NCBI GenBank assembly: GCA_029260295.1
Contig: JAJDDN010000002.1
Location: forward strand, 62,001 to 126,000
Source of the DNA: Phycisphaerales bacterium
GTDB taxonomy: Bacteria; Planctomycetota; Phycisphaerae; Phycisphaerales; UBA1924
DNA length: 64,000 bases
Reading direction: 5' to 3'
In this document: positions 43,268 through 52,082 of the stretch, one piece after another
How positions within the stretch are numbered: the first letter of the stretch is position 1
Layout: each line of letters begins with the position of its first letter
Program-made: the position numbers and the translations under genes
The notes under the pieces: generated by a model
Told to the model about the DNA's origin: nothing
The model's input: the letters and a program-made list of their open reading frames with translations, nothing else
Database searches by the model: none

Positions 43268-43597
43268 ATGGCGATACTCATACTCGGACAATCCGGATCT
43301 ATTTCCTCTGTGGTGATTTGGGCGGTGGTGCTTCTCGTGGTTGCCATCGTTGGGGGGGTTGTGATTTTCAAGGTCCGGCGGCAGATGCTCGATCACGACG
43401 CGACGACGAGCGTGGGATCTTCTGGGTTGCTGGATCATCTTCACCAGATGCACAAGTCTGGGCAGATGGATGATGCGGAGTTTGCCAGTGCCCGCAATGC
43501 GGTTCTTCGGCAGGTTCAGGATGACATGGAATCTCAGAAGAGCAGCAAAGCCAAGCCCAAAGATTCGTTTCTTGATGGGCTGGATCTGGACCGCTAA
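43268..43597 (+). CDS. Small membrane protein with SHOCT-like tail
   Basis: A 109-residue protein with one N-terminal helix (VVIWAVVLLVVAIVGGVVIF) and a basic stop-transfer KVRR. The C-terminal cytoplasmic part, GLLDHLHQMHKSGQMDDAEFASARNAVLRQV, has the short amphipathic pair of helices of SHOCT-like domains. There is no Shine-Dalgarno; TAGAAT lies six bases before the ATG. Its role is unknown. clpX follows after 243 bases. Confidence 0.72.
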   Translation: MAILILGQSGSISSVVIWAVVLLVVAIVGGVVIFKVRRQMLDHDATTSVGSSGLLDHLHQMHKSGQMDDAEFASARNAVLRQVQDDMESQKSSKAKPKDSFLDGLDLDR

Positions 43598-43840
43598 CGG
43601 TCTGTGTGCCGATTCTGCCGGTTGTGCGGGGTTTGCGTGCAAACAGTGTCGGATTCTTGATCGCGTGAACTGGCACTTTGTGCCCTTGTGGGCTAGGGTT
43701 TTCGGTCGAAGATGACAACGCGCAGAAACCGCGCGATTTCATTGAAAAAGCCCTGTGAATCAGGTTGAGCCGCCACCCTGATTTACCCGATACCAGTGGA
43801 ACCTGCGGCCTTTTTGCAGGCAACCACACGAGAGGTCAAT

Positions 43841-45301
43841 ATGCCCAACAGCGATCCAAAGAATACACCACCACAACCACTCGCCCAGCCGGTCAGCGCC
43901 TTGGGCTCTGATGGCCCTGGCCCGACCTCTACAACGGGGTCCGGTGACGGTCCAACTGGCGGAGGCGGCGGCGGAGCTGGCGGCTCGGGCGGCGACGATG
44001 GCGGGAACGGCGGATTCCGAGGCCGTAAGGTCACGACCTGTTCGTTCTGTGGCAAAACCTCCCGCGAGGTCGGCCCGATGGTCGAGGGCCCGGGCGAGGT
44101 GTATGTCTGTAATAACTGTGTCGAACTTTGCCAGAACATCTTTAAGCAAGAGCGGCGGCGTGTTTCGTCGATCTCTGCTCAGCTCTCTGAGATCCCGTCA
44201 CCGCGCGAGATCGTTGAGTTCATGAATCAGTATGTCATCGGGCAGCAGATCGCCAAGCGGTCGCTCGGTGTCGCGGTTCACAACCACTACAAGCGGTTGA
44301 TGCACCACGAGAGCGAGAACGCGGACAACATCGAGCTTGACAAATCGAACATCCTCTTGATCGGTCCGACCGGATCGGGCAAGACGCTTTTGGCCAAGAC
44401 GATGGCGCGGATGCTTAAGGTACCGTTTGCGATTGGTGATGCGACGACCCTGACTGAGGCTGGTTATGTTGGCGAGGATGTTGAGAACCTGCTGCTCAAG
44501 CTTTTGCAGAACGCGGACTTTGATGTAGAGGCCGCCCAGCGGGGAATTATCTATATTGACGAGATTGACAAGGTCGGCAAGACCTCTGGTAATGTCTCGA
44601 TCACGCGTGATGTTTCTGGCGAGGGAGTTCAGCAGTCGCTGCTCAAGATGCTTGAGGGTACTGTGTCCAATGTGCCACCGCAGGGCGGACGGAAGCATCC
44701 TGAGCAGCAGTACATTCAGTTCGATACGACCAATATTCTGTTTATCTGTGGCGGCTCGTTTGTTGGGTTGACGGATATTGTTCGGCGTCGACTTGGCAAA
44801 ACCCGGATCGGGTTTGGCGGAACTGCAACTGATGCCAACGACACCAAGGGGCGTCAGCACTTTGCGAGCGAGGACCTTGAGACCGAGTGGCTCCAGTCAC
44901 AGATTTCCAATGTCGATGTTGTTGAGTACGGGGTGATCCCCGAGCTTGTCGGGCGTCTGCCAGTTATTACGCCGTTGATGCCTTTGACGCATGACGCGCT
45001 TGTTCAGATTTTGACTGAGCCTAAGAACGCTCTTGTCAAGCAGTTCCAGTACCTGTTTAAACTGGAGGGTGCCGAGCTGACATTCACTGAGGACTCGCTA
45101 CTCGCCATTGCCGAGAAGGCGGGCAAGCGGGCGACCGGTGCTCGTGGATTGCGTGCGGTCATGGAAGACACGATGCTTGATCTCATGTACCACCTGCCGG
45201 ACATGGACAACGAGGGCGCTCAGTATGTCGTTGATGCGGCCCACATCGAGCACCCACGCCATATCGAAGAGCTGCGTGTTGCCAAGGCGCACACGGCCTA
45301 A
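43841..45301 (+). CDS. clpX: ATP-dependent Clp protease ATP-binding subunit ClpX
   Basis: A 486-residue AAA+ unfoldase that feeds substrates to ClpP. An unusual glycine/proline-rich extension of about 60 residues precedes the zinc-binding domain [14 protein letters not shown]...VCNNCVELC. The AAA+ core has Walker [14 protein letters not shown] near 180, Walker [12 protein letters not shown], the pore loop in [11 protein letters not shown] and sensor regions. E. coli ClpX is 424 residues; most of the excess is the N-terminal tail. GAGAGG lies five bases upstream. A hairpin (CCTGC/GCAGG at 43802-43820) and an AATCAGG/CCTGATT repeat lie in the leader. clpP is not in the window. Confidence 0.96.
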   Translation: MPNSDPKNTPPQPLAQPVSALGSDGPGPTSTTGSGDGPTGGGGGGAGGSGGDDGGNGGFRGRKVTTCSFCGKTSREVGPMVEGPGEVYVCNNCVELCQNIFKQERRRVSSISAQLSEIPSPREIVEFMNQYVIGQQIAKRSLGVAVHNHYKRLMHHESENADNIELDKSNILLIGPTGSGKTLLAKTMARMLKVPFAIGDATTLTEAGYVGEDVENLLLKLLQNADFDVEAAQRGIIYIDEIDKVGKTSGNVSITRDVSGEGVQQSLLKMLEGTVSNVPPQGGRKHPEQQYIQFDTTNILFICGGSFVGLTDIVRRRLGKTRIGFGGTATDANDTKGRQHFASEDLETEWLQSQISNVDVVEYGVIPELVGRLPVITPLMPLTHDALVQILTEPKNALVKQFQYLFKLEGAELTFTEDSLLAIAEKAGKRATGARGLRAVMEDTMLDLMYHLPDMDNEGAQYVVDAAHIEHPRHIEELRVAKAHTA

Positions 45302-45322
45302 ATCATCCGAATTCTGATACGA

Positions 45323-45354
45323 AAAGCCCCGAGTACAAACTCGGGGCTTTTTTT
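45323..45354. terminator. Bidirectional terminator after clpX
   Basis: AAAGCCCCGAGT pairs with ACTCGGGGCTTT around ACAA and ends in a run of T. A matching A run on the left allows it to work for the minus-strand gene at 45379 as well. Confidence 0.88.
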
Positions 45355-45378
45355 GTGTTTATGAAATCGAGAGTCGGA

Positions 45379-46833
45379 TCAGTTGATCGGGGTCGCTACC
45401 TTGGCGGACTGCCCGCCGACGGTTACCTCGGCGAGGGCGTACATCCGAACCGGTGAATCGATGAGCCCACGCAGCGTGTGCGGGTCGGCGGAGATCAGAT
45501 GCAGACTGATTTCTGACGAGCGGTCATCGGCATCGGGGAATGCCAGTTCTGGCTCGGCACGCAGGATCAATGACAAGTGATCTCGTACCCAGGCGCGGAC
45601 GGTCTCGAGGCGGGCCATCGGGGCATCGTGTTGATCGCCTGCGACGAGGTGCAGTTCTCCTGATTGATCGATGCATAGCTCAACATCGAGAGCGAACGGG
45701 CAGCGTGTTTCGAGCCTTGTGAGTCCGGCGATCATCGAACCAAGCCCTGTTGGCGTGGGCTTTGGAGCGGGGATAACTTCTTGCTCCTTGGGGGTGTTTT
45801 CTCTGTATGCTGCGGCCAGTTGTTCGGCTGCGATCTGTGGATCTTCGGCGATTTGTGGCTCAAAGTATTCGGCCGGATCGGGTGCTTCGACGAGCCCGCT
45901 GGAGATGTCGATGAGTTCATCGAGAATACTGGTGGCTTGGTGGGCGACGGTGTCTCTGAAGATGTTGGTGGTGCCTGTGGCATCGATGCGGCCTGCGGCG
46001 TCGATGATTTCGATCGGGCGATCGAGGAAGGCATCAACTGCACGCGAGAGCTTTGCGCTTGCGTCGGCGACTTGCTGTCCGGTCGCGCCCATTACGGCGA
46101 GCCTGACATGGGGGGTGGTGTGGAGTTCGTCGGAATCCCAGACACTCGTGATTGTTTTAATGAGTCTGTAGGATGCGACGATCGCGGCTTCATCGGCGCC
46201 TGTCAGGATGGTGATCTCGTTGATTTCTTCGCGATCGAGGAGCTCGGGTTCTGTTGTTTCGTCGACGCGGAGGATGACCCGGTCTGCGATGGTGTTGACG
46301 CGCGCGAGGGCTTGGTGCAGTGAGCCGCAGACGGCGGAATCGATTGTTTGTGTCCCTGAGATGAGATCAACGGAGGTTGATCCTGCGGCGGCGCGGATGA
46401 GTGCGACGACTTCTCCACGGCGGCGTGCTGTTGAGCATGCGTACTGGCGGACCCAGAGCGATGCGCGGACGGGGAGATGTCCTAGCAATACTGCTTCGAC
46501 GCAGAGCACGCGCTCTGGATCGAGTTGGGGTTCGAGTTGGGGTTCGAGTTGGGGCTTGAGCTGGTGTTCGTCGAGGCGTGGCATGATCTCGATAGGTCTT
46601 TCTGGGACCATTGAGTCATCGGGGGGGCCTTTGAAGCGGACGGGTGCGGTGGTGACGGGCTCAACTGAATCCGTACCTGTTTGGGAGAAGGGTTCTGGTG
46701 CGAGTTCGCTTTCGCCGAGGAACAAATCAGCGAGCGCGTCGTATTCACCGTCTTCGATCCCGGCGAGCTTCATGTAGCCACCTGGCCCGGTTGGGCTTGT
46801 TTCGTTTTGGTTTGGCTCGTTGTCGTGATCCAT
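45379..46833 (-). CDS. Conserved hypothetical protein next to the ParA-CBM48 gene
   Basis: A 484-residue protein of unknown family. It has an acidic N-terminus, a short tandem repeat (QLEPQLEPQLDPE, about residues 97-109), and an ordered domain from VLLGHLPVRASLWVRQYA to RLAVMGATGQQVADASAKLSRAVD. That domain reads VALIRAAAGSTSVDLISG and ITILTGADEAAIVASYRLIKTI, which suggest a nucleotide-binding or P-loop-like alpha/beta fold without a Walker A. No membrane segment is present. GGAG lies six bases before the ATG at 46833. It follows the ParA-CBM48 gene by 64 bases on the same strand, so the two probably form an operon. Confidence 0.7.
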   Translation of the reverse strand: MDHDNEPNQNETSPTGPGGYMKLAGIEDGEYDALADLFLGESELAPEPFSQTGTDSVEPVTTAPVRFKGPPDDSMVPERPIEIMPRLDEHQLKPQLEPQLEPQLDPERVLCVEAVLLGHLPVRASLWVRQYACSTARRRGEVVALIRAAAGSTSVDLISGTQTIDSAVCGSLHQALARVNTIADRVILRVDETTEPELLDREEINEITILTGADEAAIVASYRLIKTITSVWDSDELHTTPHVRLAVMGATGQQVADASAKLSRAVDAFLDRPIEIIDAAGRIDATGTTNIFRDTVAHQATSILDELIDISSGLVEAPDPAEYFEPQIAEDPQIAAEQLAAAYRENTPKEQEVIPAPKPTPTGLGSMIAGLTRLETRCPFALDVELCIDQSGELHLVAGDQHDAPMARLETVRAWVRDHLSLILRAEPELAFPDADDRSSEISLHLISADPHTLRGLIDSPVRMYALAEVTVGGQSAKVATPIN

Positions 46834-46897
46834 GTGAGTCTCCACTCATTCCAGACCCTCCGGGCCTGTGAGCGTTGTGTGTTGATCGTACCTGAAA

Positions 46898-48403
46898 CTA
46901 TGCCCGCACGCGGACAACATTATTTTGTGAACCGATGCCGTTTTTTTGGTTCTCTGGGTTGTGTGGATCAAGGATCCATTGGCCATCGACCACGATTTTG
47001 TACTCATAGGACCCAGCCGGGAGTTTGCAGTACAGCTCGAAGATTCCGAGTGATTCGTTGTGCCGGAGCTCTGACAATACGGGGTTCCAGGCGTTGAAGC
47101 TCCCGGCGATCTGCACCACACTGCCAACGGATGCGGGCTGGACAAAGAGCACCCCGCCTGTGACGGCACGGGCGCCGAGCAGATTGGCCACTCTATTGGA
47201 TGGCGCCTGGGCTGGTGCCACAACTCGGTCATCGACGACCTCGATGGCTACCGGGCGGTGTGGCATCATTGATCTGCGGAGCGGGGCGGGGGCGACTTGA
47301 ACATCTGAATCATGATTCAGATGTCTTGCCCGGAGCGCCATTTCTTGGGATCTTGAGAGCGAGGGTGTTTGTACGGTTGCGGTTTCGGCATCAACACGCA
47401 TGGCAACCAGGGGTCCGAGCAGTTCTGAAGGCTCAGATGGGCCTGACACTTCTGGGGCTTGAGTTGGTTCAGGAGTTCCTGACGCTTCCTTGGGTGTGTG
47501 ATGAGCAACGACCACTTCAGACTGACGAGTTTCGTAGCTTTGGTCTTGGGAAACTTCGTCGGCATCTTGGCCGGGCTCTGGGCGATCGATGGTTGCGTTC
47601 TCTATGAGCCATTCGCAGAGTGATCGGTAGTCTTCTGCGCCGGGCGCGTTTGGGCTGAAGCTTTCGATGGGCTGGCCGTAGCTTGCGGCTTCTTTGAGGG
47701 TCTGGTCGTAGCGGATCACCAGAGGGATCAACGCGGAGCCGAAGCGTTCGCGGAGGTCATCGAGAAGGTCGCGTGCCAGGGGCTGGGACGGATCGTGCAT
47801 CGTTGCGAGGACTCTCGGGTTTAATCTCATCCCGACGCGGCGGGCGATTGAACGCACGGTCTGGACCTGCTTGGCGGCGCCCTTGAGGGAGAAGAAGCTG
47901 GTCTCGACGGGGATGATGACTTCGCGTCCGGCGGCGATGGCGTTGTAGGACAGCAAGCCAATCGAGGGGGAGCAGTCGATCAGGCAGACATCATACCGTC
48001 GGGGGACTTGTCCTGTTTCGTCGGCCTCTTGGCTCATGCGTGAGACTCGGTCGATGACTGATCGGAGTCGGAGTTCTTTGTCGGGCTGGCCCATCAGGCC
48101 GCCACGCGAGGATTCGAGTCCTGCGAGCATCATGTGGCTGGGGATGAGATCTAGGTTTCGGCATACATGCCAGACGAGGCGTTCGCGATTGAGCGTGGAC
48201 TCTGGGTCGGCGCGGAGTGCGTCGTAGATTGTTTGATCAAGCTTCTCTTCGGGGACCCCGAGCCCGGCGGCGCAATGAGACTGTGGGTCCATGTCCACCA
48301 AGAGCGTTCGGCATCCACGCGAGGCAAAGCCCGCGGCGAGATTGATAGAACTGGTGGTCTTCCCGCATCCACCCTTCTGATTTATGATGACAATCGTTCG
48401 CAC
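46898..48403 (-). CDS. ParA/Soj-type ATPase fused to a C-terminal CBM48/AMPK1 glycogen-binding domain
   Basis: A 501-residue fusion. The first 270 residues are a ParA/MinD-type ATPase with deviant Walker A KGGCGKTT (10-17), LLVDMDPQSHCAAGLG and the YDVCLIDCSPSIGLLSYNAI Walker B region. A proline- and serine-rich linker of about 150 residues follows. The last 80 residues, starting near GVLFVQPASVGSVVQIAGSFNAWN and including YCKLPAGSYEYKIVVDGQW and N..G..NN, form a CBM48-like glycogen-binding fold. ParA proteins move or position cargo; the added domain implies a polysaccharide cargo or sensor. No parB or parS was seen nearby, and the partner at 45379 has no known function. The start lacks a strong ribosome site. 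Confidence 0.88.
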   Translation of the reverse strand: MRTIVIINQKGGCGKTTSSINLAAGFASRGCRTLLVDMDPQSHCAAGLGVPEEKLDQTIYDALRADPESTLNRERLVWHVCRNLDLIPSHMMLAGLESSRGGLMGQPDKELRLRSVIDRVSRMSQEADETGQVPRRYDVCLIDCSPSIGLLSYNAIAAGREVIIPVETSFFSLKGAAKQVQTVRSIARRVGMRLNPRVLATMHDPSQPLARDLLDDLRERFGSALIPLVIRYDQTLKEAASYGQPIESFSPNAPGAEDYRSLCEWLIENATIDRPEPGQDADEVSQDQSYETRQSEVVVAHHTPKEASGTPEPTQAPEVSGPSEPSELLGPLVAMRVDAETATVQTPSLSRSQEMALRARHLNHDSDVQVAPAPLRRSMMPHRPVAIEVVDDRVVAPAQAPSNRVANLLGARAVTGGVLFVQPASVGSVVQIAGSFNAWNPVLSELRHNESLGIFELYCKLPAGSYEYKIVVDGQWILDPHNPENQKNGIGSQNNVVRVRA

Positions 48404-48538
48404 AGGTTTGCTGCCCTTTCATCGGTGAACAAGCCCGATGGAAGGTTTTATCGGAAGCAGACACGCTTGGGCTCCAATCATCGTGCGACTTCTTGCACCA
48501 TGACGAACTTTTCCCCGGATTAGGTGATCGGCAACTTC

Positions 48539-49723
48539 TCAATCGCTCCGGATTGCATCAAATCCCACGCCGATCGACTCAGCAGAAGCGTCGTTGACTA
48601 CGGCGCAGCGACCACGAGCGATGGGGTAGATCACCCGAATTGAATCGCCTGTCGCCTTCTTGTCGTGGGACATGCGCTGAATCAACTCTTCGTTGCTCGG
48701 CAAGCCTGCGACTTGAGTCGGTAGTCCTACCCGATTTAGTAAAGAACACAGTTCGTCACCAATAGAAGAATCCAAACCGGATTCATTCTCCGCGGCTCTG
48801 CAGGCGGCGAGCATCCCCAGGGCGATGGCCTCGCCGTGATGCAAGGGGGCTTTGGAAGGATCGCTCGGATCTGGGGAAAGATGGGCGATTGTCTCGATGG
48901 CGTGGCCGAAGGTGTGCCCGAAGTTGAGCAGCATTCGGCCGCCTGCTTTGGAGGTATCTTCGCGTTCGTCGAGGGCGACGACGCTGGCCTTGAGGGCAAC
49001 ATTCCGCTGAACCAGTTCTTGGATGGTGGGTGGATCGAAGGCTGCGATGGCATCGAGATGCTGGATCATCCAATCGAGTAACTCGCCATGGCCAACCCCG
49101 ACCGAAATGAAGCCATGCTTGATGCATTCGGCAAGGCCTGACCGTCTTTGGCGGTCTTCGAGTGATTCGAGCACATCGATGTCGGCGATCACGAGTTTGG
49201 GTTGCCAGAAGGCACCGACTAGATTTTTGAGTAGGGTTGCTGGGCCGTCGTCGTTTGGGATTTGAAGATTGAAACCGGTTTTGCCTCCGACTGAGGCATC
49301 GACCATTGAGAGGAGTGTTGTTGGGCACTGGATCACGGGGACGCCGCGGCGGTAGCTTGCGGCTGCAAAACCCGCTAAATCCCCCACTATTCCGCCACCC
49401 AACGCGATGACTGGATCGACGCGGGAGTGGCCGGTGGCTGCTATTTGTACCAGCAGCTTCTGGTAGGTCTCGATTGATTTGATCTGTTCGGTGGGCGTGA
49501 TTGAAGCGGTGGCCACTTGGAGCCCGGCATCGGTCGCGAGCTTGCTGAGTTGAACTACAAAGCGGGTGGGGACGCCGGTATCTATGACGATGAAGGCACG
49601 GCGGGCGCCGGACTCATGCATTGATCGGAGTTGAGAATCAATCTGATTGATCGCACCGGCACCGACCAAGATGTCGTAGCCACGATCCCCGAGTTCAACA
49701 TGCACTCGGCCACCGGCACTCAT
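48539..49723 (-). CDS. aroB: 3-dehydroquinate synthase AroB
   Basis: A 394-residue NAD- and zinc-dependent enzyme that closes the shikimate ring. The landmarks are ALGGGIVGDLAGFAAASYRRG near 112, PTTLLSMVDASVGGKTGFN near 138, SGLAECIKHGFIS near 197, and the metal-ligand histidines in LNFGHTFGHAIE near 270 and LHHGEAIALGM near 296. The C-terminal half continues to the usual end. The start at 49723 overlaps the rsfS stop as ATGA. aroA lies 8 kb away at 57847. Confidence 0.95.
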   Translation of the reverse strand: MSAGGRVHVELGDRGYDILVGAGAINQIDSQLRSMHESGARRAFIVIDTGVPTRFVVQLSKLATDAGLQVATASITPTEQIKSIETYQKLLVQIAATGHSRVDPVIALGGGIVGDLAGFAAASYRRGVPVIQCPTTLLSMVDASVGGKTGFNLQIPNDDGPATLLKNLVGAFWQPKLVIADIDVLESLEDRQRRSGLAECIKHGFISVGVGHGELLDWMIQHLDAIAAFDPPTIQELVQRNVALKASVVALDEREDTSKAGGRMLLNFGHTFGHAIETIAHLSPDPSDPSKAPLHHGEAIALGMLAACRAAENESGLDSSIGDELCSLLNRVGLPTQVAGLPSNEELIQRMSHDKKATGDSIRVIYPIARGRCAVVNDASAESIGVGFDAIRSD

Positions 49724-50214
49724 GCCGACCCCCCACCACCCCCGCCACCCCCGCCGCCGGCTGGTCGGGTTGGTGGCACAAACGGAGGCGCTTCTATGCG
49801 GGGAGCACCGATCCACATGGATTCCAGATCGTAATGCGCCCGGGCGTTTGGCTCAAAGACATGGACGACGACATCGATGAAGTCGGCGAGGAGCCAGAGG
49901 GCGTCGTTGTCGTTTGAGATTTGGTAGACGCTGGTGTCAAACTCTGCGGCGACTTCGTCAAGGTTTTCGAGTGCGGATCGCATCTGGCGTGCTGAGGTGC
50001 CCGAGGCGATGACGATGAAGCCGGTGACTGGTGATTTTTTGGTGACATCGAGGATTGTGACATGATCGCACTTGTCGCCGAGCAACGATGAGCCGATGCG
50101 TTTGGCGAACTCTTTGGCTTGCTCGACTTCGAGGATGCCATCGGCGTCGGACATTGTGGTGCCTGGGCCTGTGGAGCCTTGGCTGAATTGATCGTTGTTG
50201 GTCTGTTCACTCAT
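49720..50214 (-). CDS. rsfS: Ribosomal silencing factor RsfS
   Basis: A 164-residue protein that binds ribosomal protein L14 and stops subunit joining in starvation. The Iojap/RsfS domain occupies about 30-135: DHVTILDVTKKSPVTGFIVIASGTSARQMRSALE and DNDALWLLADFIDVVVHVFEPNARAHYDLE with the conserved W-x-L-x-D-F-D-V-V-V-H core. The C-terminus is an unusual tail of ten glycines after PPTRPA. The start at 50214 (MSEQTNND) has no Shine-Dalgarno; TATCCT lies eight bases upstream. It overlaps aroB by four bases. The glycine tract is encoded by C-rich repeats on the plus strand. Confidence 0.92.
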   Translation of the reverse strand: MSEQTNNDQFSQGSTGPGTTMSDADGILEVEQAKEFAKRIGSSLLGDKCDHVTILDVTKKSPVTGFIVIASGTSARQMRSALENLDEVAAEFDTSVYQISNDNDALWLLADFIDVVVHVFEPNARAHYDLESMWIGAPRIEAPPFVPPTRPAGGGGGGGGGGSA

Positions 50215-50240
50215 AGGACACAAGGATAGGCCCCCGGCCT

Positions 50241-50266
50241 TGAAAACTGGGAGCAATCTCTCCCAA
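50241..50266 (-). terminator. Weak terminator candidate after the methyltransferase gene
   Basis: On the minus strand TGGGAG pairs with CTCCCA around a 6-base loop and is followed by GTTTTC. It lies 10-30 bases beyond the stop at 50275. Confidence 0.4.
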
Positions 50267-50274
50267 ACAGCCGT

Positions 50275-51138
50275 TCAAGAGTGGAATGTGCCTGGGGATT
50301 GGTGATCCTGTTGTGCTGGGGGAGCCGGCTGCCCGGCTCGGCGGAAGAGCACCCCGGCCCAGCCGCTGCGGGGGCAAGGGACGAGTTCTCTTTCTTCGGC
50401 AAATGGATCGCTGGCGGTGAACCGCTCGCGGATCAGCCCGAGCTCTTCCTGACTCGGCACTAGCACCACCAGCCAGCCGCCTGGACGAACCACACGAACA
50501 ACTTCTGAGACGACCATGGCCTCGTTGATCGAGTTATTCTGTTCCTCACCACTCCCACCCCCCGCACCATCCCGAAGAGGATCTACTGCGACGAGCGCGT
50601 CAAAGCCGCCGTCGGTTTCGCCTTGGAGTGTTTCGATCCAGCCGTTCTCGAATCCACAGTGGTCGGATCGGTGCCTTTGGCGGGCGAACCGGATGGCTTG
50701 GCCGTCGCGGTCTGCTGCCACGAGCCCGCCGGATGGTCCGACGGCATGGGCGAGGATCGCCGACCCGCTCCCGGTCCCGCACCCGATCTCCATGACGCGG
50801 AGTCCGGGGCGGATGAAATCGAGGATCTGGGCATACAAGGCTGTGCGGGGGTCGTGCCCGAGGTCCCCGAATGGTCTGCTGGCGGTGTAGCGTATCCGCA
50901 GCCCGCGGCGGCCGTCGGCGTCTACCCATGGGAATCGGACATCGTATTCTTTGACTCCTGGGCCGTGCTCGCTGAGTGCCCTGCGGAGGGAGACTCCTGA
51001 ACGCTCGCGGTAGCGGACGCCGTCGGGCATGGTGACGGACCGTTTGTAGAGGCCGATATAGCGGGCGAATCTTTTGATTTTAAAGATCAGCCGAGAAACG
51101 ACGCTGCGCCGGCCCGAGCTCTTGCTCTTGGTGGACAT
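50275..51138 (-). CDS. Class I SAM-dependent methyltransferase
   Basis: A 287-residue protein. The Rossmann core starts at RPGLRVMEIGCGTGSGSAILAHAVGPSGGLVAADRD (motif I and the acidic end of strand 2), with GGFDALVAVDPL and VVRPGGWLVVLVPSQEELGLIRERF further on. The arrangement resembles protein-isoaspartate or tRNA m1A58 (TrmI-like) methyltransferases, but the target is not clear. The N-terminus is strongly basic. Its start codon overlaps the stop of the MBL gene by one base (TAATG), placing it in an operon with the MBL and lpxA genes. Confidence 0.86.
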   Translation of the reverse strand: MSTKSKSSGRRSVVSRLIFKIKRFARYIGLYKRSVTMPDGVRYRERSGVSLRRALSEHGPGVKEYDVRFPWVDADGRRGLRIRYTASRPFGDLGHDPRTALYAQILDFIRPGLRVMEIGCGTGSGSAILAHAVGPSGGLVAADRDGQAIRFARQRHRSDHCGFENGWIETLQGETDGGFDALVAVDPLRDGAGGGSGEEQNNSINEAMVVSEVVRVVRPGGWLVVLVPSQEELGLIRERFTASDPFAEERELVPCPRSGWAGVLFRRAGQPAPPAQQDHQSPGTFHS

Positions 51139-52082
51139 TATTTTTGGCCGCCAAAGAGTGCCCCTTGGCGGGATTTCACTCTTGGGAACACGATATCAAC
51201 TTCGTTTGAGCCCGCGTTGATGGGGATCCAGGCGGTGGCTTCGTGCTGGGTTGAGATTGTGCGGGTTAACCCTGAGTGATCGTGTTCTTCTGATGCCAGT
51301 TCTGGAGTGTTGCACTGCTGGGAGAGGTGGAGCAGGACTAGGTGCTCCCGCACGCGCATCCTTGCGACTGCATCGGCACTGATCTGGTTGCTTAGGTGAC
51401 CGGACCCGCCCATGATGCGTTTTTTGAGGAACACCGGGCGGTCGGAGTCTTGTTGGAGCTTCGGGCAGTAGTTGGATTCGATGGCGAGGGTATCGACGCC
51501 TCGCATGTGTTCGATGAGCCCGGGGGTGACGCGGCCGCAGTCGGTCGCGTATCCGAGATGGGCGACCTCGCCGTTCTTGCCGTCGATGACAAAGCGGAAG
51601 CATGCGACCCCGAGTGAATCGTGTGAGAGCACTTCGGTGTACATGCTGACATTTGGCGCGAGCTCGCAGGCGTCGTCGAATGGTTCGGTGTGTGCTGACA
51701 GCAGGCCCATCCGCTCGGCGCGTCCCATGTGCCCGCGGTGGATCATGAGTTTGGCGCGGAAATATCCGGGGCGGATGGCTTTGACCCAGCCGGCCCCACT
51801 TCCAACATAGCAGTGGTCGGTGTCGAGGTGGGTATAGATGATCGCGTCGACTTCGTCTGGGCGGATGCCTCGTTCATCGAGGAGTTTGGCTGTGCGGCGG
51901 GGGCTGAGCCCGGCGTCGATGAGGTATACGCGTCTTGGGGTGTCTGGTGTTGAGGGGACGACAAGGACTGAGCAGTTGCCTCGGGATCCTGAGGCGAGTA
52001 CGCAGAGCGCGCCGCTTGCACCGTTGAACTCGAACGGGGCGACTGATTCTTTCAATCCAATATTTCCGAGGAGCCCGCTCAT
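51138..52082 (-). CDS. MBL-fold hydrolase, YycJ/WalJ-like
   Basis: A 314-residue metallo-beta-lactamase-fold protein. The N-terminal CVLASGSRGNCSVLVV is the signature of the YycJ/WalJ group, followed by LIDAGLSPRRT and the metal-binding motif THLDTDHCYVG (HxDxDH). Later come HLGYATDCGRV, ESNYCPKLQQDS and LVLLHLSQQCNTPE. In other bacteria these are linked to cell-wall control and double-strand DNA repair; nothing here confirms either. It lies between lpxA (four-base overlap) and the methyltransferase (one-base overlap). Confidence 0.9.
   Translation of the reverse strand: MSGLLGNIGLKESVAPFEFNGASGALCVLASGSRGNCSVLVVPSTPDTPRRVYLIDAGLSPRRTAKLLDERGIRPDEVDAIIYTHLDTDHCYVGSGAGWVKAIRPGYFRAKLMIHRGHMGRAERMGLLSAHTEPFDDACELAPNVSMYTEVLSHDSLGVACFRFVIDGKNGEVAHLGYATDCGRVTPGLIEHMRGVDTLAIESNYCPKLQQDSDRPVFLKKRIMGGSGHLSNQISADAVARMRVREHLVLLHLSQQCNTPELASEEHDHSGLTRTISTQHEATAWIPINAGSNEVDIVFPRVKSRQGALFGGQK

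Noticed and set aside
43661-43690. TGGCAC-containing sequence upstream of clpX as a sigma-54 promoter
   Set aside because: There is no TTGC at the required 12-base spacing; it is better read as a short GGCAC/GTGCC inverted repeat.
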